Shown piece after piece: positions 35,017 to 42,137 of a DNA stretch of 64,000 bases; positions within the stretch are counted from its first letter, which is position 1, and every line of letters starts with the position of its first letter. The notes below the pieces were generated by a model. That model was not told the DNA's origin. It saw only the letters and a program-made list of their open reading frames with translations, and searched no databases. This DNA comes from Billgrantia desiderata (GTDB lineage: Bacteria > Pseudomonadota > Gammaproteobacteria > Pseudomonadales > Halomonadaceae). The position numbers and the translations under genes are program-made. The stretch spans positions 48,261-112,260 of the forward strand of contig JAAQTN010000014.1 in the NCBI GenBank assembly GCA_011742915.1, given 5' to 3'.

Positions 35017-36054
35017 TCAGTCGAGCAGGTCGCTCATACCGGCATCTTCGAGTGCCATGTCAATCCAGCGCTGCTCGATGCCGCGATCGGACAGCCACTC
35101 CAGGTAGGCCGGCTGGCCAATGTCACGGAAGGCTGCCAGGTCGTCCTCGGAGGGGCGGATCACTTCCATGCCCTGCTCTTCGAGGAAGGCGATACGCTCC
35201 TCCACCTGCGACTCGTTGTGAATGCGGGCGTTATGGTTCGCCTCGGCTACGGCTTCCATGAAGGCGTCGCGCAAGTCGTCATCCCAGCCTTCGATCATCT
35301 GACTGTTGCCGACGAGGAACTGGTTGGAGTACTGGATGTTGGCCAGTGTCAGGTAGTCCTGCACTTCATAGAGGCTGCCCAGGATGATGTACATCGGCGG
35401 GTTCATCTGGCCATCGGCAACGCCGGTACGCAGCGCCATGTACACTTCGGTCCAGGGAATCGGTGTGCCGGATGCCCCGAAGGATTCGTACAGGGCGACC
35501 TGGCTGGGATCCATGGCGCGGAAGCGCAGCCCCTCGAAATCATCGGGATGGGTAATCGGCTTCTTGTTATTGGTAAAGGCCAGGAAGCCCCCCTCCTCTA
35601 CCACCGCCAGCATATCGACACCGGCACGCTCTTTGAGCGTCGCTCCGATCTCACGCCAGTAGTCACCCTCGTCGAAGAAGGCGCGCGCGTCGTCGAAGTC
35701 ATCGAACAGGAATGGAATCGCACTAACGAAGATTTCATCGACCAGCGGTGAGACGCCTGCGAACGACGCCACGTTCAACTTGGGCGTGTTCATGGTCTGC
35801 TCCATGCGGTCCTCTTCTTCCCCCAGCATGCTGTTGGGATAGAGTTCCAGCAGGATTTCGCCATCGGTCTTGTCTTCCACCAGTTCCTTGAGGTTGGTGG
35901 CAAAGACATGCACGGCATTCCTGTCGGGATCGGGTGCACCGTTGTAGCTCAAGTTGATGGTAGTCGCGGCCATGGCCTGGCCGGTGAGCAACACGCTACC
36001 CAGCAGGCAGGCAGACGCCAGGGCAGTCAGCGGAAAGCGCTTGGACGATGTCAT
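35017..36054 (-). CDS. TRAP substrate-binding protein (DctP)
   Basis: A 345-residue periplasmic binding protein. The signal peptide (LTALASACLLGSVLLTGQAMA) is followed by the DctP fold. LRFRAMDPSQ holds the conserved carboxylate-binding Arg, and WTEVYMALRTGVADGQ is the other family signature. It captures an organic acid or small zwitterion. It is the first structural gene of dctP-dctQ-dctM plus the dipeptidase gene and has AAGGAG before its ATG. The link to a D-Ala-D-Ala dipeptidase hints at a D-amino-acid or peptide-derived ligand, which is inference. Confidence 0.94.
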   Translation of the reverse strand: MTSSKRFPLTALASACLLGSVLLTGQAMAATTINLSYNGAPDPDRNAVHVFATNLKELVEDKTDGEILLELYPNSMLGEEEDRMEQTMNTPKLNVASFAGVSPLVDEIFVSAIPFLFDDFDDARAFFDEGDYWREIGATLKERAGVDMLAVVEEGGFLAFTNNKKPITHPDDFEGLRFRAMDPSQVALYESFGASGTPIPWTEVYMALRTGVADGQMNPPMYIILGSLYEVQDYLTLANIQYSNQFLVGNSQMIEGWDDDLRDAFMEAVAEANHNARIHNESQVEERIAFLEEQGMEVIRPSEDDLAAFRDIGQPAYLEWLSDRGIEQRWIDMALEDAGMSDLLD

Positions 36055-36148
36055 TAGTTGTCTCCTTGTTATTGGCGAAACACATTAGCAGGGTATGGAT
36101 TGACCTGTTGACTATGCAATACCCAAAGCGTTGTCAAAAAAGCAACAG
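36055..36148 (-). promoter_or_regulatory. Promoter region of the DctPQM operon
   Basis: On the minus strand a perfect -35-like TTGACA (36132-36137) is followed by a GGGTATTG...ATACCC inverted repeat (36091-36124). The repeat overlaps where a -10 would lie (TAGTCA at 17 bp is a poor match). It is a likely target of the adjacent LysR regulator. Confidence 0.45.
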
Positions 36149-37084
36149 TCAGTCCTGCTCGGCCAACAGCCTGGGGGCATCGTCGCGGAAGAACCGCATG
36201 CCCTGGCTAAGGTGGGTCAAGCAGGTCTGGGCGGCCACGCTCAGTTTGCGTCCGTCCAGGCTCACGATCTGGGCGCGCGCCTCGCTCATGATCGGGTACG
36301 ACAACGGCAGGTGCCGGATCTCATCGCGCTGAATTTCATCCAGCACCGTCAGTTCCGGCATGAAGGTCACGCCGATGCCGGAGCGCACGAAGTTCTTCAG
36401 CACCGCCACCGAATTGGTATGCAGCCTGGCCTTGAGGTGCACACGCTCCTGATGGGCCACCATGTTGACCATCTGGCGCATGCCAAAAGGATTGTCCATG
36501 AGCGCCAGGGGCCAATTCGCCAGATCCCGCAGCGTTAGCGGGCGCCTCAGTTCCAGGAGGGGGTGGTCGGGAGGCACGATGAGGTCCAGGGGCTGGCGCG
36601 TCTCGACGTGGCAGTGAAGCGCCGGATCGACGGGCGGGGCATACAGCAGGGCAAGGTCCACCTCACTGTCCTTCAGCAGCGACATGGCCTCATTGACCCC
36701 GGCCATGCGGATTTCCACCTCAATGCCGGGAAAAGCGTTCATAAAGGCATTCATCGGGGCGTCGATGAGGTCGGCAATGAAGCCTTCACCGACGGCAATA
36801 CGCACCTCCCCACGCGCCACGCCCTGCAAGGCAACCAGCTGCGATAACACTGCCTCCTCCGCAGAGCGCTGCGCATGGTAATGCTGCACCAGCAGCTTGC
36901 CAGCTTCCGTGGTGCGCATGCCGCCGCCATAGCGCTCGCATACTTGCACGCCGAGGTCTTCCTCGAGTTGCTTGAGCTGGCGGCTGATGGCCGATGGATC
37001 GACGTGCAGGTAAGCGGCGGCACGTCGCAACGAACCGCGACGAATCACTTCGTTCAGGTAGGCAAGCGCACGGGGATTCAGCAT
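36149..37084 (-). CDS. LysR-family regulator of the TRAP operon
   Basis: A 311-residue regulator with an N-terminal winged helix (SLRRAAAYLHVDPSAISRQL, then ERYGGGMRTTEAGKLL) and an effector domain with IAVGEGFIADLIDAPM. It lies directly upstream of dctP in the same orientation, 94 bp away, so it is the probable local regulator. The effector is unknown. Confidence 0.9.
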   Translation of the reverse strand: MLNPRALAYLNEVIRRGSLRRAAAYLHVDPSAISRQLKQLEEDLGVQVCERYGGGMRTTEAGKLLVQHYHAQRSAEEAVLSQLVALQGVARGEVRIAVGEGFIADLIDAPMNAFMNAFPGIEVEIRMAGVNEAMSLLKDSEVDLALLYAPPVDPALHCHVETRQPLDLIVPPDHPLLELRRPLTLRDLANWPLALMDNPFGMRQMVNMVAHQERVHLKARLHTNSVAVLKNFVRSGIGVTFMPELTVLDEIQRDEIRHLPLSYPIMSEARAQIVSLDGRKLSVAAQTCLTHLSQGMRFFRDDAPRLLAEQD

Positions 37085-37180
37085 TCAAGGAGCTTCCTGG
37101 CAACGGTATGGGTTGAGCGCGCCGTTGCGCTCGACTGCCGCTTACCCTATCCCAAGTTACTCGCACTGTGGGGGAATCGA

Positions 37181-37223
37181 TCTTGCCTAGTGCCATTGAG
37201 CGCTACGGCACCGGAAACCGCAC
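37181..37223 (-). pseudogene. 3'-end remnant of a DUF6544-type gene
   Basis: These 43 bp match 42116-42158, the last codons and 3' flank of the intact DUF6544 gene, with only three mismatches. The match stops exactly where the IS3 terminal repeat begins (37224). This is a third trace of the same gene family in the window. The stretch 37085-37180 shows nothing recognisable. Confidence 0.75.
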
Positions 37224-37253
37224 TGATCTTACCCAGCATTGGTGGGCACCGAT

Positions 37254-38090
37254 CTAAGCGATCATTCGAGCCTCAAAAGCCTCTGGGCTGATCATCCCGA
37301 TGGAACTGTGCCGGCGTTGTCGGTTGTAGTCCAATTCAATGTACTCGAACACCTGCTGCCGCTGTTCGCCACCCGGGTCGCGAATCGCTCGCCGTGAATG
37401 GCTTCGACCTTGAGGCTGTGAAAGAAGCTCTCGGCGCAGGCATTGTCGTAGCAGTTGCCTTTGGCGCTCATGCTGCACCGGAGGCTGTGCCGGGTCAGCA
37501 ACGACTGGTACAGCGTCGAACAGTATTGGTTCCCGCGGAGTGAGCGATTACGCCCTTTGGCCTCTTCCGGCTCCACAGGGCCATTTGCAGCGCATTACCG
37601 ACCAGATCAGCCGTCATGCGCTCGCCCATCGCCCAGCCGATCACCTTGCGCGAGTACAGATCAATCAACACCGCCAGGTAGAGCCAGCCTTCACCGGTCG
37701 CCAGGTAGGTGATATCGCCGACCCATTTCTGGTTCGGTGCCGTAGCGCTGAAGCCCTGCTCCAGCAGGTTCGGTGCGACTGGCAAGCCATGCCGTGAATT
37801 CGTCGTGGCCTTGAACTTGCGAGCGGCTTTCGCCCGCAAACTCTGCCGACGGAGGCTGGCAGCAACGGTATTGCGGCAGATGGCTACGCCAGCATCGTTC
37901 AGGTCATGGGTCAGCCTGGGAGCGCCTGAGCGCCCCTTGCCCTGTTCGAAGGCCTGAACCACACGCTGATCGGTGATCGCTTGTCGGCGGCGGCGGGGAG
38001 ACGGCTCACCACCACGCTGTCGCCAGGCGTAGTAGCCGGCCGCTGCGGGCAACACCGAGAAACGCGCACATCCGTTGAATGCTGAAGGCC
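37254..38090 (-). pseudogene. IS3-family transposase orfB, frameshifted
   Basis: A DDE transposase of the IS3 group read across at least three frames. SGYYAWRQ/AWRQRGGEPSPRRRR begins the part homologous to HTH-21, WVGDITYLATGEGWLYLAVL and IDLYSRKVIGWAMGE carry the two Asp, and [17 protein letters not shown] carries the Glu. [20 protein letters not shown] ends it. Frame breaks are near 37500-37530 and 37360-37400. It cannot make a full protein. Confidence 0.88.
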
Positions 38091-38272
38091 TGACGATGCG
38101 CTTTGCTGCCGCTGGGCCTTGGCCCGCCATTGATAAAGCTGACTGGGCTGAAGACCCAGCTAACGAGCGGCGGCACTGGCCCCAATACGGTCGGCGAGTG
38201 CCAGCGCCTCATCCTTGCAAGCCTGGGAGTAACGGGTCGGGTTTTCTTCATTGACGTTGCTTGCCTTGCCAT
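38060..38272 (-). pseudogene. IS3-family transposase orfA, broken
   Basis: The minus strand encodes NEENPTRYSQACKDEALALA, then DRIGASAAAR, a stop (TAG), then LGLQPSQLYQWRAKAQRQ, the typical helix-turn-helix OrfA. The ATG at 38272 is out of frame with this by one base. Thus both a start-proximal frameshift and a nonsense codon inactivate it. Confidence 0.8.
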
Positions 38273-38297
38273 GGGGCACCTCGTTCAGTGCACTGCC

Positions 38298-39206
38298 TTA
38301 ACGGGGTGTCCACTGTTGCTGGGAAAGCTCAGAAACCTGTTGGATGCTTTCCATAGCTTCAGCCGAAATCCATTCTGATAAACGCAGGCACTTTTCATCT
38401 TTATCGAAAGGTCTTGGTGACAGTAGGCAATAGGATGAGCCGTCCTTTAAAAAGCCAAACGGTGCCGAAAGCTGATTACTTGCAAGCTCATCCTGAACCA
38501 TGAAGAAAGACGAAATGGCCATACCTAGCCCCGACACGGCGGCTTGAATACATAGATAAAAATGCTCGTAATCAACCCGGACACATTCTCTCTCTGGAAT
38601 ACCACTCAGACGAAGCCAGGTATCCCAAGCTTTCGGCCGAGTCCCTGAGTGAAGCAAGCGCATACCCTTCAAAATATCAGCATCCGGGCACGTTCCGGCA
38701 ACGCATACCGGCCCAACCCATTCATCACAGATTTTTATGGCGTGAACCGTATCGTCCCAATGGAAATCGTCACGGCGCAACGCAATATCCACCCCCGTTT
38801 TGGTAAAATCAATGGCTCCGCCAGCCGCCACCAAATGCAAATTGATATCTGGGTGTGCTTTATGAAGAGAGGGTAAGCGTGGAATCAACCACTTCATTGC
38901 GATGGTTGGTTCACAAGACAACACCAACACGCCTTCCCTAGACTCTTGCTGTAGACGGTACACTACACCTTCGAGCTGTTCGAAGAGAGGAGTAGTGACC
39001 GCTTTAAGTGCGCGCCCCGCAGGATTCAGAAATATCGCCCGGTTACGGCGGTCGAATAGTTCAACACCTAGCTCGCTCTCGAGAAGTCGAACCTGGCGGC
39101 TCACAGCCCCATGCGTGACATGAAGCAGCTCGGCGGCTTTCACGAAACTCTGAGTCTGAGCTGCAACGTCGAAGAACCGAAATGCACCTAATGGTGGAAG
39201 CTTCAT
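38298..39206 (-). CDS. LysR-family regulator (GcvA-like), C-terminus formed by IS end
   Basis: A 302-residue regulator. The winged helix (SFVKAAELLHVTHGAVSRQV, then ELFDRRNRAIFLNPAGRAL) and the effector domain (WLIPRLPSLHKAHPDINLHL) resemble GcvA-type LysR proteins. The last 11 residues (ELSQQQWTPR and stop) are encoded by the terminal repeat of the IS3 element, so the native C-terminus has been replaced; the body of the domain is intact and the protein may still function. It is divergent from the dioxygenase-exporter-phosphatase genes, with a short inverted repeat between, and is their likely regulator. Confidence 0.88.
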   Translation of the reverse strand: MKLPPLGAFRFFDVAAQTQSFVKAAELLHVTHGAVSRQVRLLESELGVELFDRRNRAIFLNPAGRALKAVTTPLFEQLEGVVYRLQQESREGVLVLSCEPTIAMKWLIPRLPSLHKAHPDINLHLVAAGGAIDFTKTGVDIALRRDDFHWDDTVHAIKICDEWVGPVCVAGTCPDADILKGMRLLHSGTRPKAWDTWLRLSGIPERECVRVDYEHFYLCIQAAVSGLGMAISSFFMVQDELASNQLSAPFGFLKDGSSYCLLSPRPFDKDEKCLRLSEWISAEAMESIQQVSELSQQQWTPR

Positions 39207-39217
39207 TATTTCCTCGA

Positions 39218-39237
39218 CAAAAACTATCGAATTTTTG
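39218..39237. promoter_or_regulatory. Inverted repeat in the LysR-dioxygenase promoter region
   Basis: CAAAAA and TTTTTG flank CTATCGAA, 12 bp upstream of the LysR start and about 95 bp upstream of the dioxygenase start. A TTGACA hexamer overlaps its right arm. This suits an autoregulatory LysR site. Confidence 0.45.
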
Positions 39238-39331
39238 ACAATATAAATCGCTTTTCTTCTTCCTGCAAGCCCCCCAATAATCCTCTTGTCGCTACATCCA
39301 GCGACCGTCGCTCACTGTATGGAGGGATCCC

Positions 39332-40111
39332 ATGAAAAGCTTCGTTGAAAATTCACCCATTGCGGCCGAAGTGAGGAGCTTTGCACCGGCGCAGCCGCCG
39401 ATCGATAATCTGTGCAAATTACTAGCACAGAAAGACTACTGTTTTCTTACAGCGAAAAAGATGCAAGATCTTTTGTACTCGGTCGATGAGACATCATTAG
39501 AAGATTGGAAAGCATTCCAAGATAGCTGGAATCGGCTTCAACAAGACTCGTATATGAGAGACGGCGGCACCTACCGGTACCGGAGGCACGCAACCTATAG
39601 TGCCGTTCCTTCTGGCAACACTGCACGACTGGAAGCACACCAGCCTCATTATCAAAGTACTGACTACAACACTTTAAACGGTGGCATCGCAAGAGACTTC
39701 GCTCACATTGAAGACGCAATAATCTCTAATAAAGTAATGATTGCCGCTCTGGAATTCTGCTGCGCATGTTTCACTCGCCTTGCTCCTTACTACGCGTGGC
39801 ATATCGAGGTTCACCAATTTCGCATTGATGCGTCCCATACCCGGGCGTCCCCGACACCAGAAGGAATCCATCGAGACGGTGTGAATTTTGTCTTCATGAT
39901 GCTAGTGAACCGTATCAACGTGGTTAATGGAGAAACTTCAATCTACAATCTAGATAAAAAACGTCTATCTAGCTATACGTTAGCTACCCCATTCGAAGCT
40001 GCCATTGTAAATGACGAACGCGTCATGCATGGAGTAACCCCCATCATCAATCTTGATAAAAACAACCCTGGATACCGTGATGTGCTGGTCATTACTTTTA
40101 GCAAGTGCTGA
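39332..40111 (+). CDS. 2OG-Fe(II) dioxygenase, amino-acid hydroxylase family
   Basis: A 259-residue non-haem iron oxygenase of the 2OG-Fe_Oxy_2 family, whose studied member is the Bacillus L-isoleucine 4-hydroxylase (IDO). EGIHRDGVNFVFMMLVNR gives His180 and Asp182, RVMHGVTPI gives His233, and YRDVLVITF gives the 2-oxoglutarate-binding Arg249, so the iron site is complete. It probably hydroxylates a free L-amino acid in the cytosol. GGAGGG precedes the ATG. It is followed by a LysE-type exporter and a ThrH-like phosphatase and is divergent from a LysR regulator. Codon use is more AT-rich than the chromosome average, indicating transfer. The actual substrate is unknown. Confidence 0.87.
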   Translation: MKSFVENSPIAAEVRSFAPAQPPIDNLCKLLAQKDYCFLTAKKMQDLLYSVDETSLEDWKAFQDSWNRLQQDSYMRDGGTYRYRRHATYSAVPSGNTARLEAHQPHYQSTDYNTLNGGIARDFAHIEDAIISNKVMIAALEFCCACFTRLAPYYAWHIEVHQFRIDASHTRASPTPEGIHRDGVNFVFMMLVNRINVVNGETSIYNLDKKRLSSYTLATPFEAAIVNDERVMHGVTPIINLDKNNPGYRDVLVITFSKC

Positions 40112-40127
40112 AAAACTGAACCCAATA

Positions 40128-40152
40128 GGCACGGAAACATTCGTGCCTTTTT
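40128..40152 (+). terminator. Terminator between dioxygenase and exporter genes
   Basis: GGCACG and CGTGCC pair around an 8-base loop and are followed by TTTTTC. It begins 16 bp after the dioxygenase stop and ends 15 bp before the exporter ATG. It may be a partial terminator that lowers exporter expression. Confidence 0.8.
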
Positions 40153-40167
40153 CATAGGGAAAATTAG

Positions 40168-40785
40168 ATGAATGAACTCATAGCTGTAGCAGCTATCACC
40201 ATTCTCGCTGTCATAAGCCCCGGACCTGATTTTGCAATGGTTACGCGTAATAGCTATGCATTTGGCCGGCGCGCGGGACTAATAACTGCCATGGGTATCG
40301 CATGTGGCGTTCAAGTCCACGTACTGTATACAGTACTTGGCATATCTGTAGTCATCACAAGCACACCATTATTATTTTTCTCCATGAAAATCTTAGGCGC
40401 AGGCTATTTGATTTTTCTCGGGATAAAATCATTAACAAATAAATCAAAACTTAAACTAGAAACTGGATCAAAAAATTCACCTACAATTTTCGGTGCTTTT
40501 CGCATGGGATTTCTCACCAATGCCCTAAATCCAAAAACTATGCTTTTTGTGGTCGCCACGTACACCCAGGTGGTGAATGTAGAAAGCTCATTAACCAGCA
40601 GCTTCGCATACGGCCTTTTTATTTCAATATCGCACTGGATGTGGTTCAGTATCGTCGCATATTTTTTCTCAGCAAAAGCACTACGTCGCATCATGTTAGA
40701 TAAACAGAATTTCGTTGACAAAAGTATTGGAACCGCACTGATAGGGTTAGGACTCTCTCTAGTTTTCGCTAATATCGCCCCTTAA
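40168..40785 (+). CDS. LysE/RhtB-family amino-acid exporter
   Basis: A 205-residue inner-membrane protein with about six helices. The N-terminal LAVISPGPDFAMVTRNSYAF with the PGPDF motif and GAGYLIFLGIKSL are typical of the LysE/RhtB family, which exports amino acids and their derivatives by proton exchange. AGGGA lies before the ATG. Its place after the dioxygenase gene suggests export of the hydroxylated amino acid, or relief from an amino-acid overload. The AT-rich codon use matches the neighbours. Confidence 0.92.
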   Translation: MNELIAVAAITILAVISPGPDFAMVTRNSYAFGRRAGLITAMGIACGVQVHVLYTVLGISVVITSTPLLFFSMKILGAGYLIFLGIKSLTNKSKLKLETGSKNSPTIFGAFRMGFLTNALNPKTMLFVVATYTQVVNVESSLTSSFAYGLFISISHWMWFSIVAYFFSAKALRRIMLDKQNFVDKSIGTALIGLGLSLVFANIAP

Positions 40786-40798
40786 AAGAGGATTTATC

Positions 40799-41395
40799 AT
40801 GAAAATTGCCTGCATAGACCTAGAAGGTGTGCTGATTCCTGAGCTATGGCCACACATTGCCCAAGAAACGGGCATAGCATCGTTATCGCTTACAACTCGG
40901 GAATTTCCAAACTACCCTGAATTAATGCGGACTCGCATCGAGACACTCAGACGGAATAGTCTGACATTGGCTACCTTGCAGTCGATTACCGCGAACATCA
41001 CTCCATTTCCTGATGCACAAGAGTTCCTTCATCGGCTTCAGAAAGAGTATGACGTGTCTATAATTTCCGATTGCTTTCACGAGCTTATAGGACCTATTCT
41101 CAACACACTGGGCAGCCCCAAAATAAAGTGTCACCGATTCAACATCGATCCAGCAGGCTATGTCGATCACTGCGTCTATTTCAACAGGCAAGGTAAGGAA
41201 ACTCATGTGGCACAAGCGCTGACGGAAGGTGCTAAAGTCCTTGCTGTCGGAGATGCATATAACGACTTGAATATGCTCCGGCTCGCTCACCACGGCTTCT
41301 TGATACGCCCTAGTAATTCGACACGCGCTGCCGCCCCCGAACTTCCGGTAGTAAACTCTCTAAGCGAGGTGTTTGAAAGGGTCGCTTTCGAATAG
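40799..41395 (+). CDS. thrH: ThrH-like HAD phosphatase/phosphotransferase
   Basis: A 198-residue HAD-superfamily protein aligned along its whole length with Pseudomonas ThrH (phosphoserine phosphatase/homoserine phosphotransferase). IACIDLEGVLIPE holds the nucleophile Asp7, SIISDCFHEL the motif-II Ser, and AVGDAYNDLNML the metal Asp residues. AGAGGA precedes the ATG, 13 bp after the exporter gene. It may form or use phospho-homoserine or phosphoserine, linking the cluster to threonine/serine-type amino acids. As part of this cluster its substrate could instead be a hydroxylated amino acid phosphate; that is speculative. Confidence 0.82.
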   Translation: MKIACIDLEGVLIPELWPHIAQETGIASLSLTTREFPNYPELMRTRIETLRRNSLTLATLQSITANITPFPDAQEFLHRLQKEYDVSIISDCFHELIGPILNTLGSPKIKCHRFNIDPAGYVDHCVYFNRQGKETHVAQALTEGAKVLAVGDAYNDLNMLRLAHHGFLIRPSNSTRAAAPELPVVNSLSEVFERVAFE

Positions 41396-41460
41396 CCCCT
41401 AGAGCTAACGTTCTTCCAGCGATAGCCGCCATCCCGGGCTCACGCTTTCGGTCGCTTCAC

Positions 41461-41783
41461 CTAAAATCCGCGCTTGAGCAGCCCCCTCGAAGGGCTGTCG
41501 GGTATCGCCTCACGCTCCACATAGGGTCTTAGCTAGGGCGCAGCGCCTTATCAGTCACAAGACCCATAGGATGGCCTAGCAGATCCTCCAGGTAGAACTG
41601 CACCCCGAAATAACGCGCCGAGGTAGCCGGGCCGTCGAAGCCCACAAGAATATCGATGTCGCTGTCGTAGCGAGCCTCATCGCGCGACATGGAACCCAAA
41701 AGAGCCAACGAGGTGGCGCCATACTCGCTGGATAGCGACGGCAGGTGTTCTCGCAACAGCTGTAACGTCTCGGTTCTGTCCAT
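41461..41783 (-). pseudogene. Frameshifted MNT-type nucleotidyltransferase antitoxin
   Basis: The intact part (41529-41783, 84 residues) has the minimal nucleotidyltransferase motif LLGSMSRDEARYDSDIDILV and the tail LLGHPMGLVTDKALRP. It stops just after ALRPS. One base further in another frame the canonical tail continues as LRPYVEREAIPDS to a stop at 41461. So a one-base deletion near 41528-41533 truncates it. These proteins pair with a HEPN toxin, and none follows, so the module is an orphan relic. Confidence 0.82.
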
Positions 41784-41979
41784 TTTGCGCTACTTCAGCA
41801 ACGTTGAGCCTTCGGCAACCCGATAACTATGGCAGCCCATGGCTTAGCCTAGCATGGGTGGCGACCTAGGACTGCTTTAGGGATAGGTTGCCGCATGGAT
41901 CACAGGATGACCTCACGCCAGCCCAGCGCAAGACCTTGAGACAGCGGCTGGATGCGGAAATCAACGCGAGGACATAATC

Positions 41980-42063
41980 ATGGGCCGTAACATTTTCGAG
42001 GAACTCGTCTAGAGCTTCGACGCATTGGCAGATGAGCGCCAAGCCCAAATGCCCAGGCCATGA
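41980..42063 (+). pseudogene. HigA/XRE-type antitoxin remnant
   Basis: After a good ribosome site (GAGGA 7 nt upstream) the frame reads MGRNIFEELV, a TAG stop, then SFDALADERQA and a TGA. This resembles the N-terminus of HigA-type antitoxins. The 34 codons just upstream (to 41976) read in frame as LPHGSQDDLTPAQRKTLRQR and end LDAEINART, the tail of a lost first gene that I cannot name. Both genes are degraded. The rest of the 41784-42137 gap shows nothing else. Confidence 0.55.
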
Positions 42064-42137
42064 CAATCATTCGACTGGTCCAGTAGTATTTTGAAACCCT
42101 TGAGCATCTCGCTAATCTTGCCTAGTGCCATCGAGCA

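Larger units (their letters stand above)
37224..38331 (-). mobile_element. Decayed IS3-family insertion sequence
   Basis: Inverted ends of about 27 bp (TGA-CTT-CCCAGCA-GTGG-CACC pattern) occur at 37224-37250 and 38305-38331. Between them lie orfA- and orfB-like IS3 reading frames on the minus strand, both broken. No target-site duplication is visible (CAC on the left, GAA on the right), so the flanks have been rearranged. At 1108 bp it is slightly short for the family. Confidence 0.85.
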
